Positions 1 to 10,243 are shown, numbered from the stretch's first letter. The stretch: DNA of 64,000 bases from DAOUKH01 sp964291475 (GCA_964291475.2 OZ220066.1:77603-141602); one strand, 5' to 3'. Numbers and translations: made by a program. Notes: a model not told the origin generated them from the sequence alone.

Positions 1-888
1 GTCGCCGAGGAGCGCATGAAGGCGATGGACTCGGAGGGGACCGACTGCCAGGTGATGTACGCCAACACCACCGGCGTCTCCGGCGACCGCTTCCAGGGGC
101 TCGACCCCGAGTTCGAGGCGGCGTGCGTCCGGGTCTACAACGACTACCAGACCGAGGAGTGGGTCAACGTCAACCCGAACCGGTTCGTGGCCCTCACCGT
201 CCCCGTCTACTACTCGATGGAGAAGACGCTGGAGGAGGTCCACCACAACGCGAAGAACGGCCACCGGGGCGTGATGCTGGTGGGGACGCCGCACACCCGC
301 GGCCTGGAGAACTACAGCTCGCCCTACTGGGAGCCGCTGTGGCAGACGATCGTCGACCTCGACCTCGTCCTCACCGTCCACGGCTCGGGCGCGGCGCCGC
401 AGAGCATGCGTATCGAGAAGCACGCCACGCAGGAGCACCGCCGCAACGACGCCGCGCTCGCCGCCGCCGGGTTCAGCATCCAGCCGCAGTACTTCGCCAA
501 CTTCCTGTTCGCCGGCGTCTTTGACCGCTATCCGACGCTCACCCTCGTCGCTGCCGAGACCGGCATCGGCTGGCTTCCCTGGCTGCTTGAGTCCTGCGAC
601 TACGCCTGGGAGCAGGGGCAGCTGTGGAACCAGGGACTCCCCACCCGCCCTACCGACCTCTTCCGGCAGCACTGCTACGTCGACTTCTGGTATGAGCGCT
701 CGGCGGTGGACCACTACCGCCACGTCATCGGCGTCGACCGGATCATGTGGGAGACGGACTTCCCGCACCCGACGTCGCTGTGGCCCAACACCAACGAGTT
801 CGTTGAGAAGGCGTTCCAGAACGTGCCGGAGGAGGAGCAGTACCAGATTCTGGTGGAGAACCCGAAGAAGGTCTTCAAGCTCAACTAA
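1..888 (+). CDS. Amidohydrolase family 2 protein, 5' truncated by window edge
   Basis: Metal-dependent hydrolase of the amidohydrolase-2 (PF04909) TIM-barrel family; substrate unknown. The reading frame is open from base 1 (VAEERMKAMD...), and the same segment is internal in the neighbouring family members (ERLKAM followed by DGID-like residues), so the Met at 16 is not the start and the N-terminal metal motif lies outside the window. Visible family features are a barrel-strand His (TVHGSG), the Glu-rich strand AAETGIGWLPWLLE and the C-terminal METDFPHPTS motif carrying the presumed catalytic Asp. It ends 35 bases before the next amidohydrolase on the same strand, so the two are probably cotranscribed. 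Confidence 0.85.
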   Translation, partial: VAEERMKAMDSEGTDCQVMYANTTGVSGDRFQGLDPEFEAACVRVYNDYQTEEWVNVNPNRFVALTVPVYYSMEKTLEEVHHNAKNGHRGVMLVGTPHTRGLENYSSPYWEPLWQTIVDLDLVLTVHGSGAAPQSMRIEKHATQEHRRNDAALAAAGFSIQPQYFANFLFAGVFDRYPTLTLVAAETGIGWLPWLLESCDYAWEQGQLWNQGLPTRPTDLFRQHCYVDFWYERSAVDHYRHVIGVDRIMWETDFPHPTSLWPNTNEFVEKAFQNVPEEEQYQILVENPKKVFKLN

Positions 889-923
889 CGGCGCGGCCGG
901 CCGCCGCCGAAGGGACGCGACTC

Positions 924-2063
924 ATGGCTCTCGACTTTCCTATCATTTCGTCCGACGACCACGTGCAGGAGCCGCCCGATCTCTGGACTTCGCGCCTGCC
1001 CAAGCACCTCGCGGAGCGCGGCCCCCGCATCGAGCGGCAGGCCGACGGCCGCGACCGCTGGCTGGTCGACGGCGAAGTGCTGGCCGACTGGCCGGTCTCT
1101 CGCGCCCGCGCCATCTCCAACGGCGACCGCTACCTCGACATCGAGACGTGGGACCAAGTCCCCGCCGCGAGCTACGACCCCGCCGAACGGCTGAAGGCGA
1201 TGGACCAGGACGGCATCGCCGCCTCGGTGCTCTACCCCTACATCGCGGGTCTTGGCGGCGAGATACTGGGTTCGATCAAGGACCCCGAGCTCCAGGCCGC
1301 GTGCGTCGACGTCTACAACGAGTGGACCCTGGAGACGTGGAACAACGACCGGCTCGTCCCGCAGGGGCTGGTGCCGATCAGCTCGATCGAGGCGGCAAGG
1401 GCCGGCGCGGTCAAGGCGGTCGAGGCGGGGCACAAGGGGATCGTGCTCCCGGCGGCCCCGTGGCGCATCAACGACGGCACGCCCCACCTCTACGACCCCG
1501 AGTGGGACCCGTTCTGGGAGCAGGTCGGCGAGCTCGGCGTGCCTATCTGCTTCCACTCGGGGAGCGTGCCGAGCCTGATGATGCAGATCTACGAGGGCTT
1601 CCCTCCCGCCGTGGCCAAGGCCTTCGACGTCGTGCGCCGCCCTTCGAGCAGCGGCATGATCGTCTGCCGCTTCCTCTTCTCCGGCGTCGGCGAGCGTCAC
1701 CCCAACGTCAAATTCGTGTTCAGCGCCACCGGCATCGACTGGTTCGCCTTCATGCTCGAGGTCTCCGACCATGAGTGGGAGCGCATCTGTCTGAAGGGCG
1801 AGAACGTCGAGATGCACACCGCGCCCAGCGAGATCTTCCATCGGCAAGGCTTCGTGACGACGTCGTTCGACCAGGTCGGCCTGCGGTTGCTCTACCTGAT
1901 CGGGGCCAAGAACGTGATGTGGTTCTCCGAGTTCCCGCTGGAGAGCTCGACCTTCCCCGACAGCGCCAAGACGCTGGAGAAGAACTACGCCGACGTCGCC
2001 GCCGACGAGCGCCGCGCCATCCTCCACGACAACGCCGCCGGGCTCTACGGCATCAACGCGTAG
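924..2063 (+). CDS. Amidohydrolase family 2 protein with altered active-site motif
   Basis: 379-residue amidohydrolase-2 family protein, complete, starting at ATG 924 after a weak AAGGGA ribosome site. The N-terminus has the DDH form of the metal motif (ISSDDHVQEPPDLW), shared with other members in this window. The C-terminal motif that reads S/TDFPHP in its relatives is SEFPLE here: the catalytic Asp is Glu336 and the following His is Leu, so activity may be altered. It follows another amidohydrolase by 35 bases. Reaction and substrate are unknown; a hydrolytic or decarboxylating role is what the family suggests. Confidence 0.85.
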   Translation: MALDFPIISSDDHVQEPPDLWTSRLPKHLAERGPRIERQADGRDRWLVDGEVLADWPVSRARAISNGDRYLDIETWDQVPAASYDPAERLKAMDQDGIAASVLYPYIAGLGGEILGSIKDPELQAACVDVYNEWTLETWNNDRLVPQGLVPISSIEAARAGAVKAVEAGHKGIVLPAAPWRINDGTPHLYDPEWDPFWEQVGELGVPICFHSGSVPSLMMQIYEGFPPAVAKAFDVVRRPSSSGMIVCRFLFSGVGERHPNVKFVFSATGIDWFAFMLEVSDHEWERICLKGENVEMHTAPSEIFHRQGFVTTSFDQVGLRLLYLIGAKNVMWFSEFPLESSTFPDSAKTLEKNYADVAADERRAILHDNAAGLYGINA

Positions 2064-2139
2064 GCGCGTCCGGCGCGTCGCGCTAACCTTCAGGGCGTTG
2101 TGCTGCGTCCGTGTCTCCGTTCCCTAGGTTCTTGTCGTC

Positions 2140-2145
2140 TACAAT
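2140..2145 (+). promoter_or_regulatory. Putative -10 box (TACAAT)
   Basis: TACAAT lies 32 bases before the ATG of the binding-protein gene at 2178, with a GGGAGGAG ribosome site between. No convincing -35 element is visible. Confidence 0.35.
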
Positions 2146-2177
2146 GGGTGGCAAGCTGAAGGGAGGAGCCGCTCTCG

Positions 2178-4013
2178 ATGCAGACCAGAACTCCGATCTT
2201 GACCTCTTTGAAGCTGCGGTGGTGGGTGCTCGGAAGCCTTATCGCCGCCGTTGTGTTGGCGGTGGCGGCGTGCGCGGACGACGGGGAGGAGGCGCCTGCT
2301 TCTCAGGAGCAGGTCGTCGAGCGGCTGCAGCAGAACGCCGAGGACTTCGACTATGCCATTGGGGAGCAGGGCGGGACGCTGACCTTCGCCACGATCGGCG
2401 AGCCGCTGACTTTCAACCCGGCGCTGTCGCACGACGCTTCGTCATCCGGCGTGCTGGGCTATCTGTTCGAGGGGCTCACCGAGACGTCTTGGCTGACCGA
2501 CGAGATCGATCCGGTGCTGGCGGAGGCCTGGGACCATTCGGAGGACGGCCTCACCTGGACGTTCCGGCTCCGCGAGGACGTGACGTGGCACGACGGGGAG
2601 CCCTTCACGTCGCGCGACGTGGACTTCACCTTCAACCGGGTCATCTATAACGAGGACGTCCACTCGAGCGCCCGCGCGGCCTTCACCTTCCGGTTCCTCG
2701 ATGAGGAGACCGGTGAGTGGAAAGAGGACCGGATGACGGTGTCTGCGCCGGACGACTACACGGTGCAGTTCGTCCTGCCAACGCCGTTCGCGCCGTTCCT
2801 GCGCTCGATGGGCACGGGGATCTATCCGAAGCACATTCTGGAGCCGCGCATCGACGACGGCACCTTCGCGGAGACGTGGAACATCGACACCGATCCGGCC
2901 GAGATCATCGGCACCGGGCCGTTTACCATCGAACGGTACAACCCCGGCGAGCAGATCGTCTTCCAGCGCAACCCGAACTACTGGCTGAAGGACGACGATG
3001 GCAACAGCCTGCCCTATCTCGATAGGGTCGTGCAGACCATCGTCGCCGACTTGGATGCCGAGCTGGCCGCGTTCCGGGCAGGGGAAGCGGATGTCCACGG
3101 CGTGTTAGGCGAGGAGTTCGCGACTCTGGAGCCGCTCCAGGACGAGGAGAACTTCACCATCCACCGGCGCGGGCCAGCCTTCGGGACGACGTTCCTGGCA
3201 CTGAACATGAACCCCGGAACGAACGAGGAGACGGGCGAACCGTACGTCGCGCCGGAGAAGCTGAAATGGTTCGAGAACAAGGCATTCCGCCAAGCCGTCG
3301 CCCACAGCATCGACAAGGACACGATGATCGAGGAAGTGCTGCACGGGCAGGGCTATCCCAGTGGGCCTCGGTCAGCCCTGCGGCCGGCGACTTCCACAAT
3401 CCCAACGTCCGGCGGTACGAGTACGACGTCGACGAGGCCAACAATATCCTCGACGGCCTCGGTTGGACGGATAGGGATGGGGATGGCATACGCGAAGACG
3501 ACGCGGGCAATTCGATCGAGTTCGCCCTGATCACCAACACCGGGAACGACGTGCGTATCGACGTGACGCAGCGCCTTGCGGCCGGCTTGGAAGCGATTGG
3601 CGTTAAGGCGTCTTCGAAGCGGTCGAGTTCGGCGACCTCGTGGGGCGGCTCACTACCTCCTACGCCTGGGAAGGTTGGTCGTCGGCCTGACCGGTGGGCC
3701 GGATCCCTTCGGCGGCATCAACGTCTGGCACAGCAGCGAAGACCTGCACCTCTGGAATCCCAACCAGGAACAGCCGGCGACGGACTGGGAGGCCGAGATC
3801 GACGACCTCTACGTCCGGGGGAGCCAGGAGCTCGACCACGAGCGGCGCGTGGGCATCTACCACCGTGCGCAGGAGGTAGCCGCCGAGAACGTGCCGCTCA
3901 TCTACACGATGCTGTCCGAGCGGCTGAGCGCCGTCCGGAACGTCTTCGGCAACACCACGCCCACGCTCTATGGGGTGTGGGACATCCGCTACCTCTACCG
4001 CACGGACCTGTAA
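2178..4013 (+). pseudogene. Peptide/nickel-type ABC transporter substrate-binding lipoprotein, three frameshifts
   Basis: Extracytoplasmic solute-binding protein family 5 (SBP_bac_5). The start at 2178 follows GGGAGGAG and gives a lipoprotein signal with lipobox LAVAAC (Cys32). Family motifs TFNPALSHDASS, WTFRLREDVTWHDGEPF and GTGPF follow. The frame must change near 3360 (GYPS to WASVSPAAGDF), near 3607 (to FEAVEFGDLVGRL) and near 3687 (to LTGGPDPFGGINVWHSS); each change fits one missing base. The C-terminus VWDIRYLYRTDL is intact. Full length would be about 610 residues, normal for the family. Either three assembly deletions or a decaying gene. No permease or ATPase gene is adjacent. Confidence 0.8.
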
Positions 4014-4058
4014 GCCCTAGCGGCGGGCGTCGATGGAGGCCGCTCAGGTGGTTGGAAC

Positions 4059-4113
4059 GGGCGATTCGTGAATCGCCCCTACGGGAGCGGGCGACCACAA
4101 GGGTCGCCCCTAC
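4059..4113 (+). repeat. Two REP-like hairpins with CTAC foot
   Basis: Two adjacent palindromes: GGGCGATTC/GAATCGCCC (4059-4078) followed by CTAC, and GGGCGACC/GGTCGCCC (4089-4109) followed by CTAC. Read on the other strand each is GTAG plus a hairpin, the layout of REP elements mobilised by RAYT transposases. They lie between two convergent genes. Confidence 0.7.
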
Positions 4114-4135
4114 AGGGACGATCCCCTGCCGCTGC

Positions 4136-4940
4136 CTAGCGGGCCGTGGTCCCGCCGTCGGCGGAGAAGATGGCGCCGGTGATGTGCCGCGAGTGCGGGC
4201 CGACGAGGAACAGCGCGAGCTGCGCCATCTGGTCGACGTGGGGCAGCCAGCCGAGAGGCGAGGGGCGGATCGACTCGCGCAGCAGCGTGAGGTCGGGCGA
4301 CTCCAGCCTCTCCGTCTCAGTCCCGTCCATGCCGCCGGGGGCGATGCAGTTAGCCCGCAGATTACGGTCGGCGTAGTCGAGCGCCACCACCTTCGTCAGA
4401 TGTTGCAGACCCGCCTTCGCCGCGCCGTAGGCGGCGCAGTACTTGAACGCCGAGACGCCGACCATCGACGAGATGTTGAGGATGGCCGGGTAGTCGCGTC
4501 CGAGCATGTGGGGCACGGCGGCGCGGACCATGAGGAACGGCCCCCGTAAGTTGACCGCATAGAAGCGGTCGAACCAGTCGATGGGCGTCTCGTGGGTGAA
4601 GGAACGGCTTGGAGTGCAGGCCGGCGTTGTTCACCAGGATGTCGATGCCGCCGAATGCCGCGACGGCGCCCTCGACCGCCGCCTGGACGTCGTCGGCCTT
4701 TGAGACGTCGCCGGGCAGTGCGATGGCTTCGCCGCCGCCGGCGCGGATCGTGGAGGCGGTCTCGTCCAACGGGGCGGGTCGGCGGCCGGTGACGGCGACC
4801 TTGGCGCCCTCCGCCGCGAACAGCTTGGCCATCGCCGCGCCGAGTCCGGTGCCGCCGCCGGTGATGATGGCGGCCTTCCCCTTGAGGAGGCCGCTGGGCG
4901 GGGTTACGTGCGTCTCGGGCGCTTCCCGATAACGGCTCAT
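4136..4940 (-). CDS. Short-chain dehydrogenase/reductase, one frameshift
   Basis: Classical SDR NAD(P)-dependent oxidoreductase of about 267 residues. The N-terminal half shows the Rossmann motif TGGGTGLGAAMAK, DVSKADD and NNAG; the C-terminal half shows the catalytic Ser region ISSMVG, YGAAK (YxxxK) and ITGAIFSADGG. The halves are in different frames; the change lies near 4598, where SKPF must pass to THETPIDWF. It corresponds to one extra base (or two missing). The start at 4940 overlaps the unresolved end of the upstream amidohydrolase gene, suggesting cotranscription. Substrate unknown. Confidence 0.8.
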
Positions 4941-4968
4941 GCGACGCCCCGTGCCAAGCGTCCCGTCC

Positions 4969-6122
4969 TAGGATGGCCCCGTCGAGGTTGAAGACGCGGA
5001 TGGCGTTCTCGACGAGCATCTTGCGGCACTCGTCCTCCGGCACCCCGGCGAGGGTGCGCTCGATGAAGGGCCCGCGAGTTAGGGTAGGAGCCGGTGGGGT
5101 GGGGAAAGTCGGACTCCCACATGATGTTGTCGATGCCGATGGCGTGACGCAGGGCGATGCCGGTCTCCTCGTACCAGAAGTTGATGTAGCACTGCCGGTG
5201 GAAGACCTCGCTCGGCCTGGTGGGCATGCCGTGGTTGTAAAGGCGCTGCGACTCCCACTGGTGGTCGGCGGTCTCCAGGAGGTAGGGCGCCCACCCCAGC
5301 CCGCTCTCCGAGGAGACGAACTTGAGGGTGGGGAAGCGGTCGAAGATGCCGGAGTAGAGCAGCGTGCTCATCACCTGGATGTTCGACGCCAGCCCCTTGG
5401 TGCTGCCGTCGGCGACCTGCACCATGCGGCCGCGTCCGCCCCAGCTTTCGTTGATGATGCCGATGCTGCCCCCGGAGCCGATGTGGAGGTTCACCGAAAG
5501 GTCGGCGTCCTGCGCGGCCTGCCAGAACGGGTCCCAGAATGGGTCGGAGATGTGCGGGTAGTCGAACTGCTGGGGGAAGGAAAACGAGATCGCCTTGACG
5601 CCCCGTTTGTGCATCCGGCGGGACCTCGGCGGCGGCAAGCTCGGCGTCCCACAGCGGCACGAGCGCGATGGTGATGAAGCGCCCGGGGTAGGGGTCGGCC
5701 CACTCCTCGATCTGCCAATCGTTATAGGCCCGGATGCAGTCCATGCGGAAGTCGACGTCGTCGTAGACCGGGTTGCTGAAGGTCTGCCCGGCGACCCCGG
5801 CGACGTTGCTGAAGAAGGTGTGGACGTCGACCCCATCCTCCTCCATCGCCTTGAGGCGCTCGGCGGGGACGTAGGTCTTCTTAGGCATATCCTCCCAGCG
5901 GTCGGGGCCGAGCCCGTCGGGAAACTCCTCGGCGACGGCGCCCTGCACCGTGCCCAGGCTCCGCTGCATCGGGATGTCCCAGATATGCCACCGCTCGTTG
6001 CCGCCCTCGATCTCGCGGATATGGGGAATCTTGCCGCCCCACCTGCTCTTCGACATGCGGTCGGTCCACACCGTCGACGACTCCTGCAAGTGGTCGTCGG
6101 TCGAGATGACGTCGTAGTGCAT
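4969..6122 (-). pseudogene. Amidohydrolase family 2 protein, frameshifted
   Basis: Amidohydrolase-2 family protein of about 385 residues starting at ATG 6122 (STDDHLQESSTVW, DDH metal motif). The body is in one frame to about 5617, where AAAEV passes to RMHKRGVKAIS; it then runs through HIGSGGS, SSESGLGWAPYLLE and MWESDFPHPTGSYPN to about 5068, where it shifts again to FIERTLAGVPEDECRK and ends VENAIRVFNLDG. Both shifts fit single extra bases. No stop occurs in the last frame, but removing one C from the CCCC at 4977-4980 would place a TAG at 4969-4971. The 5617 and 5068 shifts are clear; the end is inferred. Confidence 0.75.
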
Positions 6123-6218
6123 GCGCCCTCCGCGCTTGGGGGCCGGAATGGCCCGTCCAAGGGGTTGCGGCTGACTATAGCATAGGGGCGGTCTGGAGCA
6201 CCGCGGCGCGGGAGGAAC

Positions 6219-7054
6219 ATGATGGCAAACGATTCGAAGGTGGCGTTGGTGACCGGCGGGAGCCGGGGCGTGGGCAAGGGCATCGCGATCGAGCTGGGCA
6301 AGCTCGGATTCACCGTCGTCGTGACGGCGCGGTCGGTGCCGAGCGCGAGGTCAATAACTGGCCCGGTACATGGGCAGACCGCCGAGAGGTCGAAGCCGCC
6401 GGCGGGCGGGCGTCCCCATGCGCCTCGACCTGCGCGACATGGACAACGTCCGGCAAGTCTTCAACGACACGATCAGCCAACTCGCCGGCTCGACGTCATG
6501 GTGAACAACGCGCGCTACGCCGACAGCGGCTACGTCACCCAAGCTCGTCGACACCGAGTGGAGCGACCTCGAGGCGATGATCGACACCACTTCCGCGCCG
6601 TGCTCCTCTTCCACCACCTCTGCATCCCGGTGATGATCGAGCAGGGCGGCGGCGTCATCATCAACCTGACGTCGGCGCCCGCAGCACGACCAGCCCGGGG
6701 ATGCCGGGCAAGGGCTCGACGGGCATCGGCTACCCGGTCACCAAGGCGGCGTCGCACCGCATCGCCGCCGCCCTCGCCAAGGAGACCGCCGAGCACAACG
6801 TCGCCGTGCTCAACCTCGACCCGGGGCACACGCTCACCGAGCGGCACACCGACACTCAGGGCGGCAACGTCTCGAACGTCAACATCGACCGGTCGGACAC
6901 CCACGGGGTGTGGATACCGGCCAAGGCCGCGGCCTACATCGCGACCTGCGCCAATCCCATTGCCTTCAACGGCAAGTCGATCAATGCCAAGCCGTTCGTC
7001 GAGGAGATGGGTCTCGCCACGCCGGAGGAGCTTGCCACCCCCTGGAAGGGGTAG
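6219..7054 (+). pseudogene. Short-chain dehydrogenase/reductase, multiply frameshifted
   Basis: SDR of about 280 residues, starting MMANDSKVALVTGGSRGVGKG after GGGAGGAA at 6210. The cofactor motif TGGSRGVGKG is intact. The rest is spread over all three frames: VRQVFNDTISQL, DVMVNNARYADSGYVT, LVDTEWSDLEAMIDTT, FRAVLLFHHLCIPVMIEQGGG and finally GIGYPVTKAASHRIAAALAKE (YPVTK, the YxxxK site) up to ELATPWKG. At least four single-base changes separate these blocks. This density suggests a true pseudogene or a badly resolved assembly stretch. It is divergent from the preceding amidohydrolase; the 96-base gap has a TATAGC/CTATAG-like AT-rich spot near 6174-6184. Confidence 0.7.
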
Positions 7055-7089
7055 GCCTCCCCGCCCCGCCGGCGCGGCCGCAAGCCGCG

Positions 7090-7173
7090 TGCCCTCTCTC
7101 AGTCTCCCCAGAGGGGGAGAGGGGTTAAGGTGCTCGCCCAGGAGGGACAGGGCGATTCGTGAATCGCCCCTAC
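7090..7173 (+). repeat. Interspersed repeat: CCCTCTCTCAGTCTCCC element plus REP hairpin
   Basis: GTGCCCTCTCTCAGTCTCCC followed by a GAGGGGGAGAGG arm, then a GGGCGATTC/GAATCGCCC hairpin (7150-7169) with CTAC foot. The first part recurs near 10206-10243 (inverted), 15857-15892 and 17579-17612; the hairpin recurs at 4059 and 17615. Confidence 0.7.
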
Positions 7174-7187
7174 GGCGTGCGCGCGCC

Positions 7188-8611
7188 TTAGCCGCCGCTT
7201 CGATGGTGGTGCCGTCGAAGAAGCGGGTTGAGGTCGGTGAAGAAGCGGAGCGGGTTGTTGAAGGTGAAGTCGCGGAAGTCGTCGGCGGTCATCAGGCCGT
7301 CCTCGACCAACTCGTAGGCTTCCTCGACAACGTCGCGCATGTCGATGACGTCCGTGGCCGATGTCGGAGCTGAGCATGGCGCCGACCTTGGCTCCGAACG
7401 GGGCGATTCTCGCATCGAAAGCGACGGCGTTCATGGGATCGTCGGCCTCGCAGCCGAAGAAGAAGTTGGGGATGAAGCGGTCGCGGATGTCCCTCGGGCT
7501 TGGTGATGCCGGCGCGGGCGAAGTCGTTGAGATCGTCGGGGGCGTTCTGCGCGGCGAGGTAGCCCGGTGCGTTCAGCGAGTCTTGATCTCTGCGAGCTTA
7601 CCCGCCGTCCTGGCGTCGCCGTAGGCGGCGAGGAGGTCCTGATGCGGCCTCGTCGAGCTGCCGGGGATCGATGTGGCTCAGCGCCTCGGGGCTGCGCTTT
7701 CTCCCAGCGGGCGACGATGCCGGGCGTAGAGGTCGGCGCCAGCCCGCGCCGCATTCGAGGAAGGCCATGCGGAGCTTGGGGAAGCGGCGGGTGACGCCGC
7801 TGAAGGAAGAGGCTCTTGCAGAGCAGGTTGGCGGCGTTGGCGAGTGGCCGAGGTGGTTCTGCTGAAGTTGTGACGTTGGAGTTGTTGGTGAACCCAAAAC
7901 GACGAGTGCGCCGCCAGCGGCATGCCAAGCTCGACGGCCTTGGCCCAGAACGGGTCGTAGTCGTAGTCGCTGTCCTCGCCGAACGTGTCGTACCACCAGC
8001 CGCGCTGGGGCCGTTTGCCCAATCGCGCCCAAGCGCTCGCGCTCCGACTCGTCGATGGGCGGTGGACTGGCCCGCGATCATCGCGGCCTTGAGGCCCAGG
8101 TCCCGTGCGGCGAATTCAAGCTCCTCGACCGCCTCTCGGGGTGTGCTCGGTATCACGCCGGCGTGGTCAGGTGCGCGCAGGGGGCGTAGATCTCGGCGAC
8201 GTACTTGTTATAGGCCCGGCAGGAGGCCCGGCGGAGGTCCTCGTCGGCCAGATGCGGGAAGTCGAGCCCCAAGGAAGGGTAGAGAACGCAGAAGTCCAGG
8301 CCGAACTCGTCCATGCGCTCGGCGAGGAGGCGGGGGGACATGGCGGTGGCGCGGTCGAGGCTGTTCTTGGCGGGAACGAGCCACCAGGTGATGGCGGGCA
8401 CCCGCGCCCCGCGCCGCTCGTCCGGCGAGAGCCGCGTCCAATGGGCCTGCTCGATCTCTGCCCGCAGCTGCCGGAGGGTGCTCTCCCCGCCCTCGGCGCG
8501 GACATAGTCGTAGAGCACCGGCGTCACCTCGATGAGGTGGCCGTCGGCATCGATGATGGGATGCGTCAGCTTGGCGCGAATCGCCGCCGACTTGCTCGAA
8601 ACCGCCGCCAT
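7188..8611 (-). pseudogene. ~480-residue amidohydrolase paralogue, heavily frameshifted
   Basis: Degraded copy of the amidohydrolase at 8621-10063. The first 150 residues are clean (8611 to about 8160): MAAVSSKSAAIRAKL, HPIIDADGHLIEVTP, WWLVPAKNSLDRATAM. After TTPA the frame changes and recognisable blocks (VEELEFAARDLGLKAAMIAG, FGEDSDYDYDPFWAKAVELG, VIDMRDVVEEAYELVEDG, FRDFTFNNPLRFFTDLNP) are scattered over three frames down to 7188. It starts 9 bases after its intact paralogue ends and would be cotranscribed with it. The C-terminus also differs: LLRRHHHRSGG in place of AFFDGTTIEA. Probably a pseudogene, unless local assembly is poor. Confidence 0.75.
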
Positions 8612-8620
8612 GAGCCTCGC

Positions 8621-10063
8621 CTAACGCGCGGCCCTGGCCGCCGCTTCGATGGTGGTGCCGTCGAAGAAGGCGGGGTTGAGATCGGTGAAGAAGCGCAGCG
8701 GGTTGTTGAAGGTGAAGTCGCGGAAGTCGTCGGCGGTCATGAGGCCGTCCTCGACCATCTCGTAGGCCTCCTCGACAACGTCGCGCATGTCGATGACGTC
8801 CCAGTGGCCGATGTCGGAGCTGAGCATGGCGCCGACCTTGGCCCCAAATGGGGCGATCTTCGCGTCGAAGGCGATGGCGTTCATGGGGTCGTCGGCCTCG
8901 CAGCCGAAGAAGAAGTTGGGGATGAAGCGGTCGCGGATGTCCTCGGGCTTGGTGATGCCGGCGCGGGCGAAGTCGTTGAGCTCCTCGGGGGCGTTCTTCG
9001 CGGCGAGGACACCCACTCCCTGCAGCGACTCCTTGATCTCCTCGAGCTTGCCCACGGCCCGGTCGTCGCCGTAGGTGGCGAAAAGCTCCATGATGCGGTC
9101 CTCGTCCATGAGGTGCGGGTCGACGCCCTGCAGGGCCTCGGGGTTGCGCTTCTCCCATCGGGCGATGATGCCGGCGTAGAGGTCGGCGGCCCACCCCGCG
9201 CCGCATTCCAGGAAGCCGATCCTCAGCTCGGGGAAGCGCCGCGTCACGCCGCTGAAGAACATCGACTTGCAGAGCACGTTGGCGGCGTTGGCGAAGTGGC
9301 CGAGGTGGTTCTGCATGAAGTTGTTGATGTTGGCGTTGTTGGTGAAGCCGAACCCCGCCGAGTGCGTCGCGAGCGGCATGCCGAGCTCGATGGCTTTGGC
9401 CCAGAAGGGGTCGTAGTCGTACTCGCTGTCCTCGCCGTAGACGTCGTACCAGATGCTGAAGTTGCCCGTTGCGCCGGGGAACTCCCGCTGCACCTTGCGA
9501 ATGGGGCGGCGGACGTAGCCGGCCATCGCCGCGACCTTCAGGCCGAGCTCCCGCGAGGCGAACTCGAGCTCCTCCATGCCCTCCTCGGGTGTGTGCATGG
9601 GGACCAGCGCCGCCGGGGTCATCTGCCGCGAATACGGGGCGTAGGTCTCGGCGACGTACCGGTTGTAGGCGCGGCAGCAGACCCGCCGGAGCTCCTCGTC
9701 GGGAAGGCTTGGGAAGGCCAGCGCCGACGAGGGGTAGAGGACGCAGAAGTCGAACCCAAGCTCGTCGAGGCGCTCGGCGAGGAGGCGGGGGATCATTGCG
9801 GTGGCGCGGTCGAGCCCGTTCTTGGTGGGGACGAGCCACCAGGTGCTGGCGGGAAGCCGCATCTCTTGCCGCTGCTCGAGCGGCACGTGGGTCCAGTGCC
9901 GGGCTCCCTGTTTCTTGAAGCGCTCGAGGACCTGCTCGCCGCCTTCGGCGCGGATGTAGTCGTAGAGCACCGGCGTCACCTCGATGAGGTGGCCGTCGGA
10001 GTCGATGATCGGGTGCGTCAGCTTCGCGCGAATCTCCGCCGACTTACTCGAGGTCGCCGCCAT
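8621..10063 (-). CDS. Amidohydrolase family 2 protein (~480-residue paralogue family)
   Basis: Intact 480-residue member of the amidohydrolase-2 superfamily, one of four close paralogues here. N-terminus MAATSSKSAEIRAKL then HPIIDSDGHLIEVTP with a DxH metal motif; central ATHSAGFGFTNNANINN and the strand FLECGAGWAADLYAG; C-terminal SSDIGHWDVIDMRDVVEEAYE, which probably supplies the last metal or acid-base residues. It is about 100 residues longer than the amidohydrolases at 924 and 54870. The minus-strand promoter region at 10100-10120 matches those of the plus-strand paralogues. Substrate unknown; maintenance of four copies suggests a major or varied substrate. Confidence 0.85.
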   Translation of the reverse strand: MAATSSKSAEIRAKLTHPIIDSDGHLIEVTPVLYDYIRAEGGEQVLERFKKQGARHWTHVPLEQRQEMRLPASTWWLVPTKNGLDRATAMIPRLLAERLDELGFDFCVLYPSSALAFPSLPDEELRRVCCRAYNRYVAETYAPYSRQMTPAALVPMHTPEEGMEELEFASRELGLKVAAMAGYVRRPIRKVQREFPGATGNFSIWYDVYGEDSEYDYDPFWAKAIELGMPLATHSAGFGFTNNANINNFMQNHLGHFANAANVLCKSMFFSGVTRRFPELRIGFLECGAGWAADLYAGIIARWEKRNPEALQGVDPHLMDEDRIMELFATYGDDRAVGKLEEIKESLQGVGVLAAKNAPEELNDFARAGITKPEDIRDRFIPNFFFGCEADDPMNAIAFDAKIAPFGAKVGAMLSSDIGHWDVIDMRDVVEEAYEMVEDGLMTADDFRDFTFNNPLRFFTDLNPAFFDGTTIEAAARAAR

Positions 10064-10099
10064 GCCCTTCGCCTCCGATCGGGCCCGGTGGCCCGTACT

Positions 10100-10120
10100 G
10101 CGCCGGATTCTACCACCGCC
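10100..10120 (-). promoter_or_regulatory. Conserved upstream element GTGGTAGAATCCG with TAGAAT -10
   Basis: On the minus strand, GTGGTAGAATCCG precedes the start at 10063 by about 44 bases. The same 13-mer lies 35 bases before the paralogue at 12706 and 43 bases before that at 16027. TAGAAT is a plausible -10 hexamer; no clear -35 is present. Confidence 0.55.
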
Positions 10121-10205
10121 GGAGGGGAGGCGCGGGGTGGTCTCTCCCCTCTCCAGCTCCTTGGACTCTCCCTACTGGGGGCGACTGACAGAGGGCCACT
10201 TTAAG

Positions 10206-10243
10206 CCTCCCTCCCTCTGGGAGAGATTGAGAGAGGGCACGCG
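10206..10243 (-). repeat. Inverted copy of the CCCTCTCTCA intergenic repeat
   Basis: Minus-strand copy of the element seen at 7090 and 17579 (GTGCCCTCTCTCAATCTCTC), in the divergent spacer before the gene at 10275. A related imperfect fragment lies at about 10140-10205. Confidence 0.6.

Noticed and set aside
8105..10204. Plus-strand open frame of 699 codons opposite two amidohydrolase genes
   Set aside because: Antisense shadow of conserved amidohydrolase coding; translation is Val/Gly/Arg-rich without motifs.
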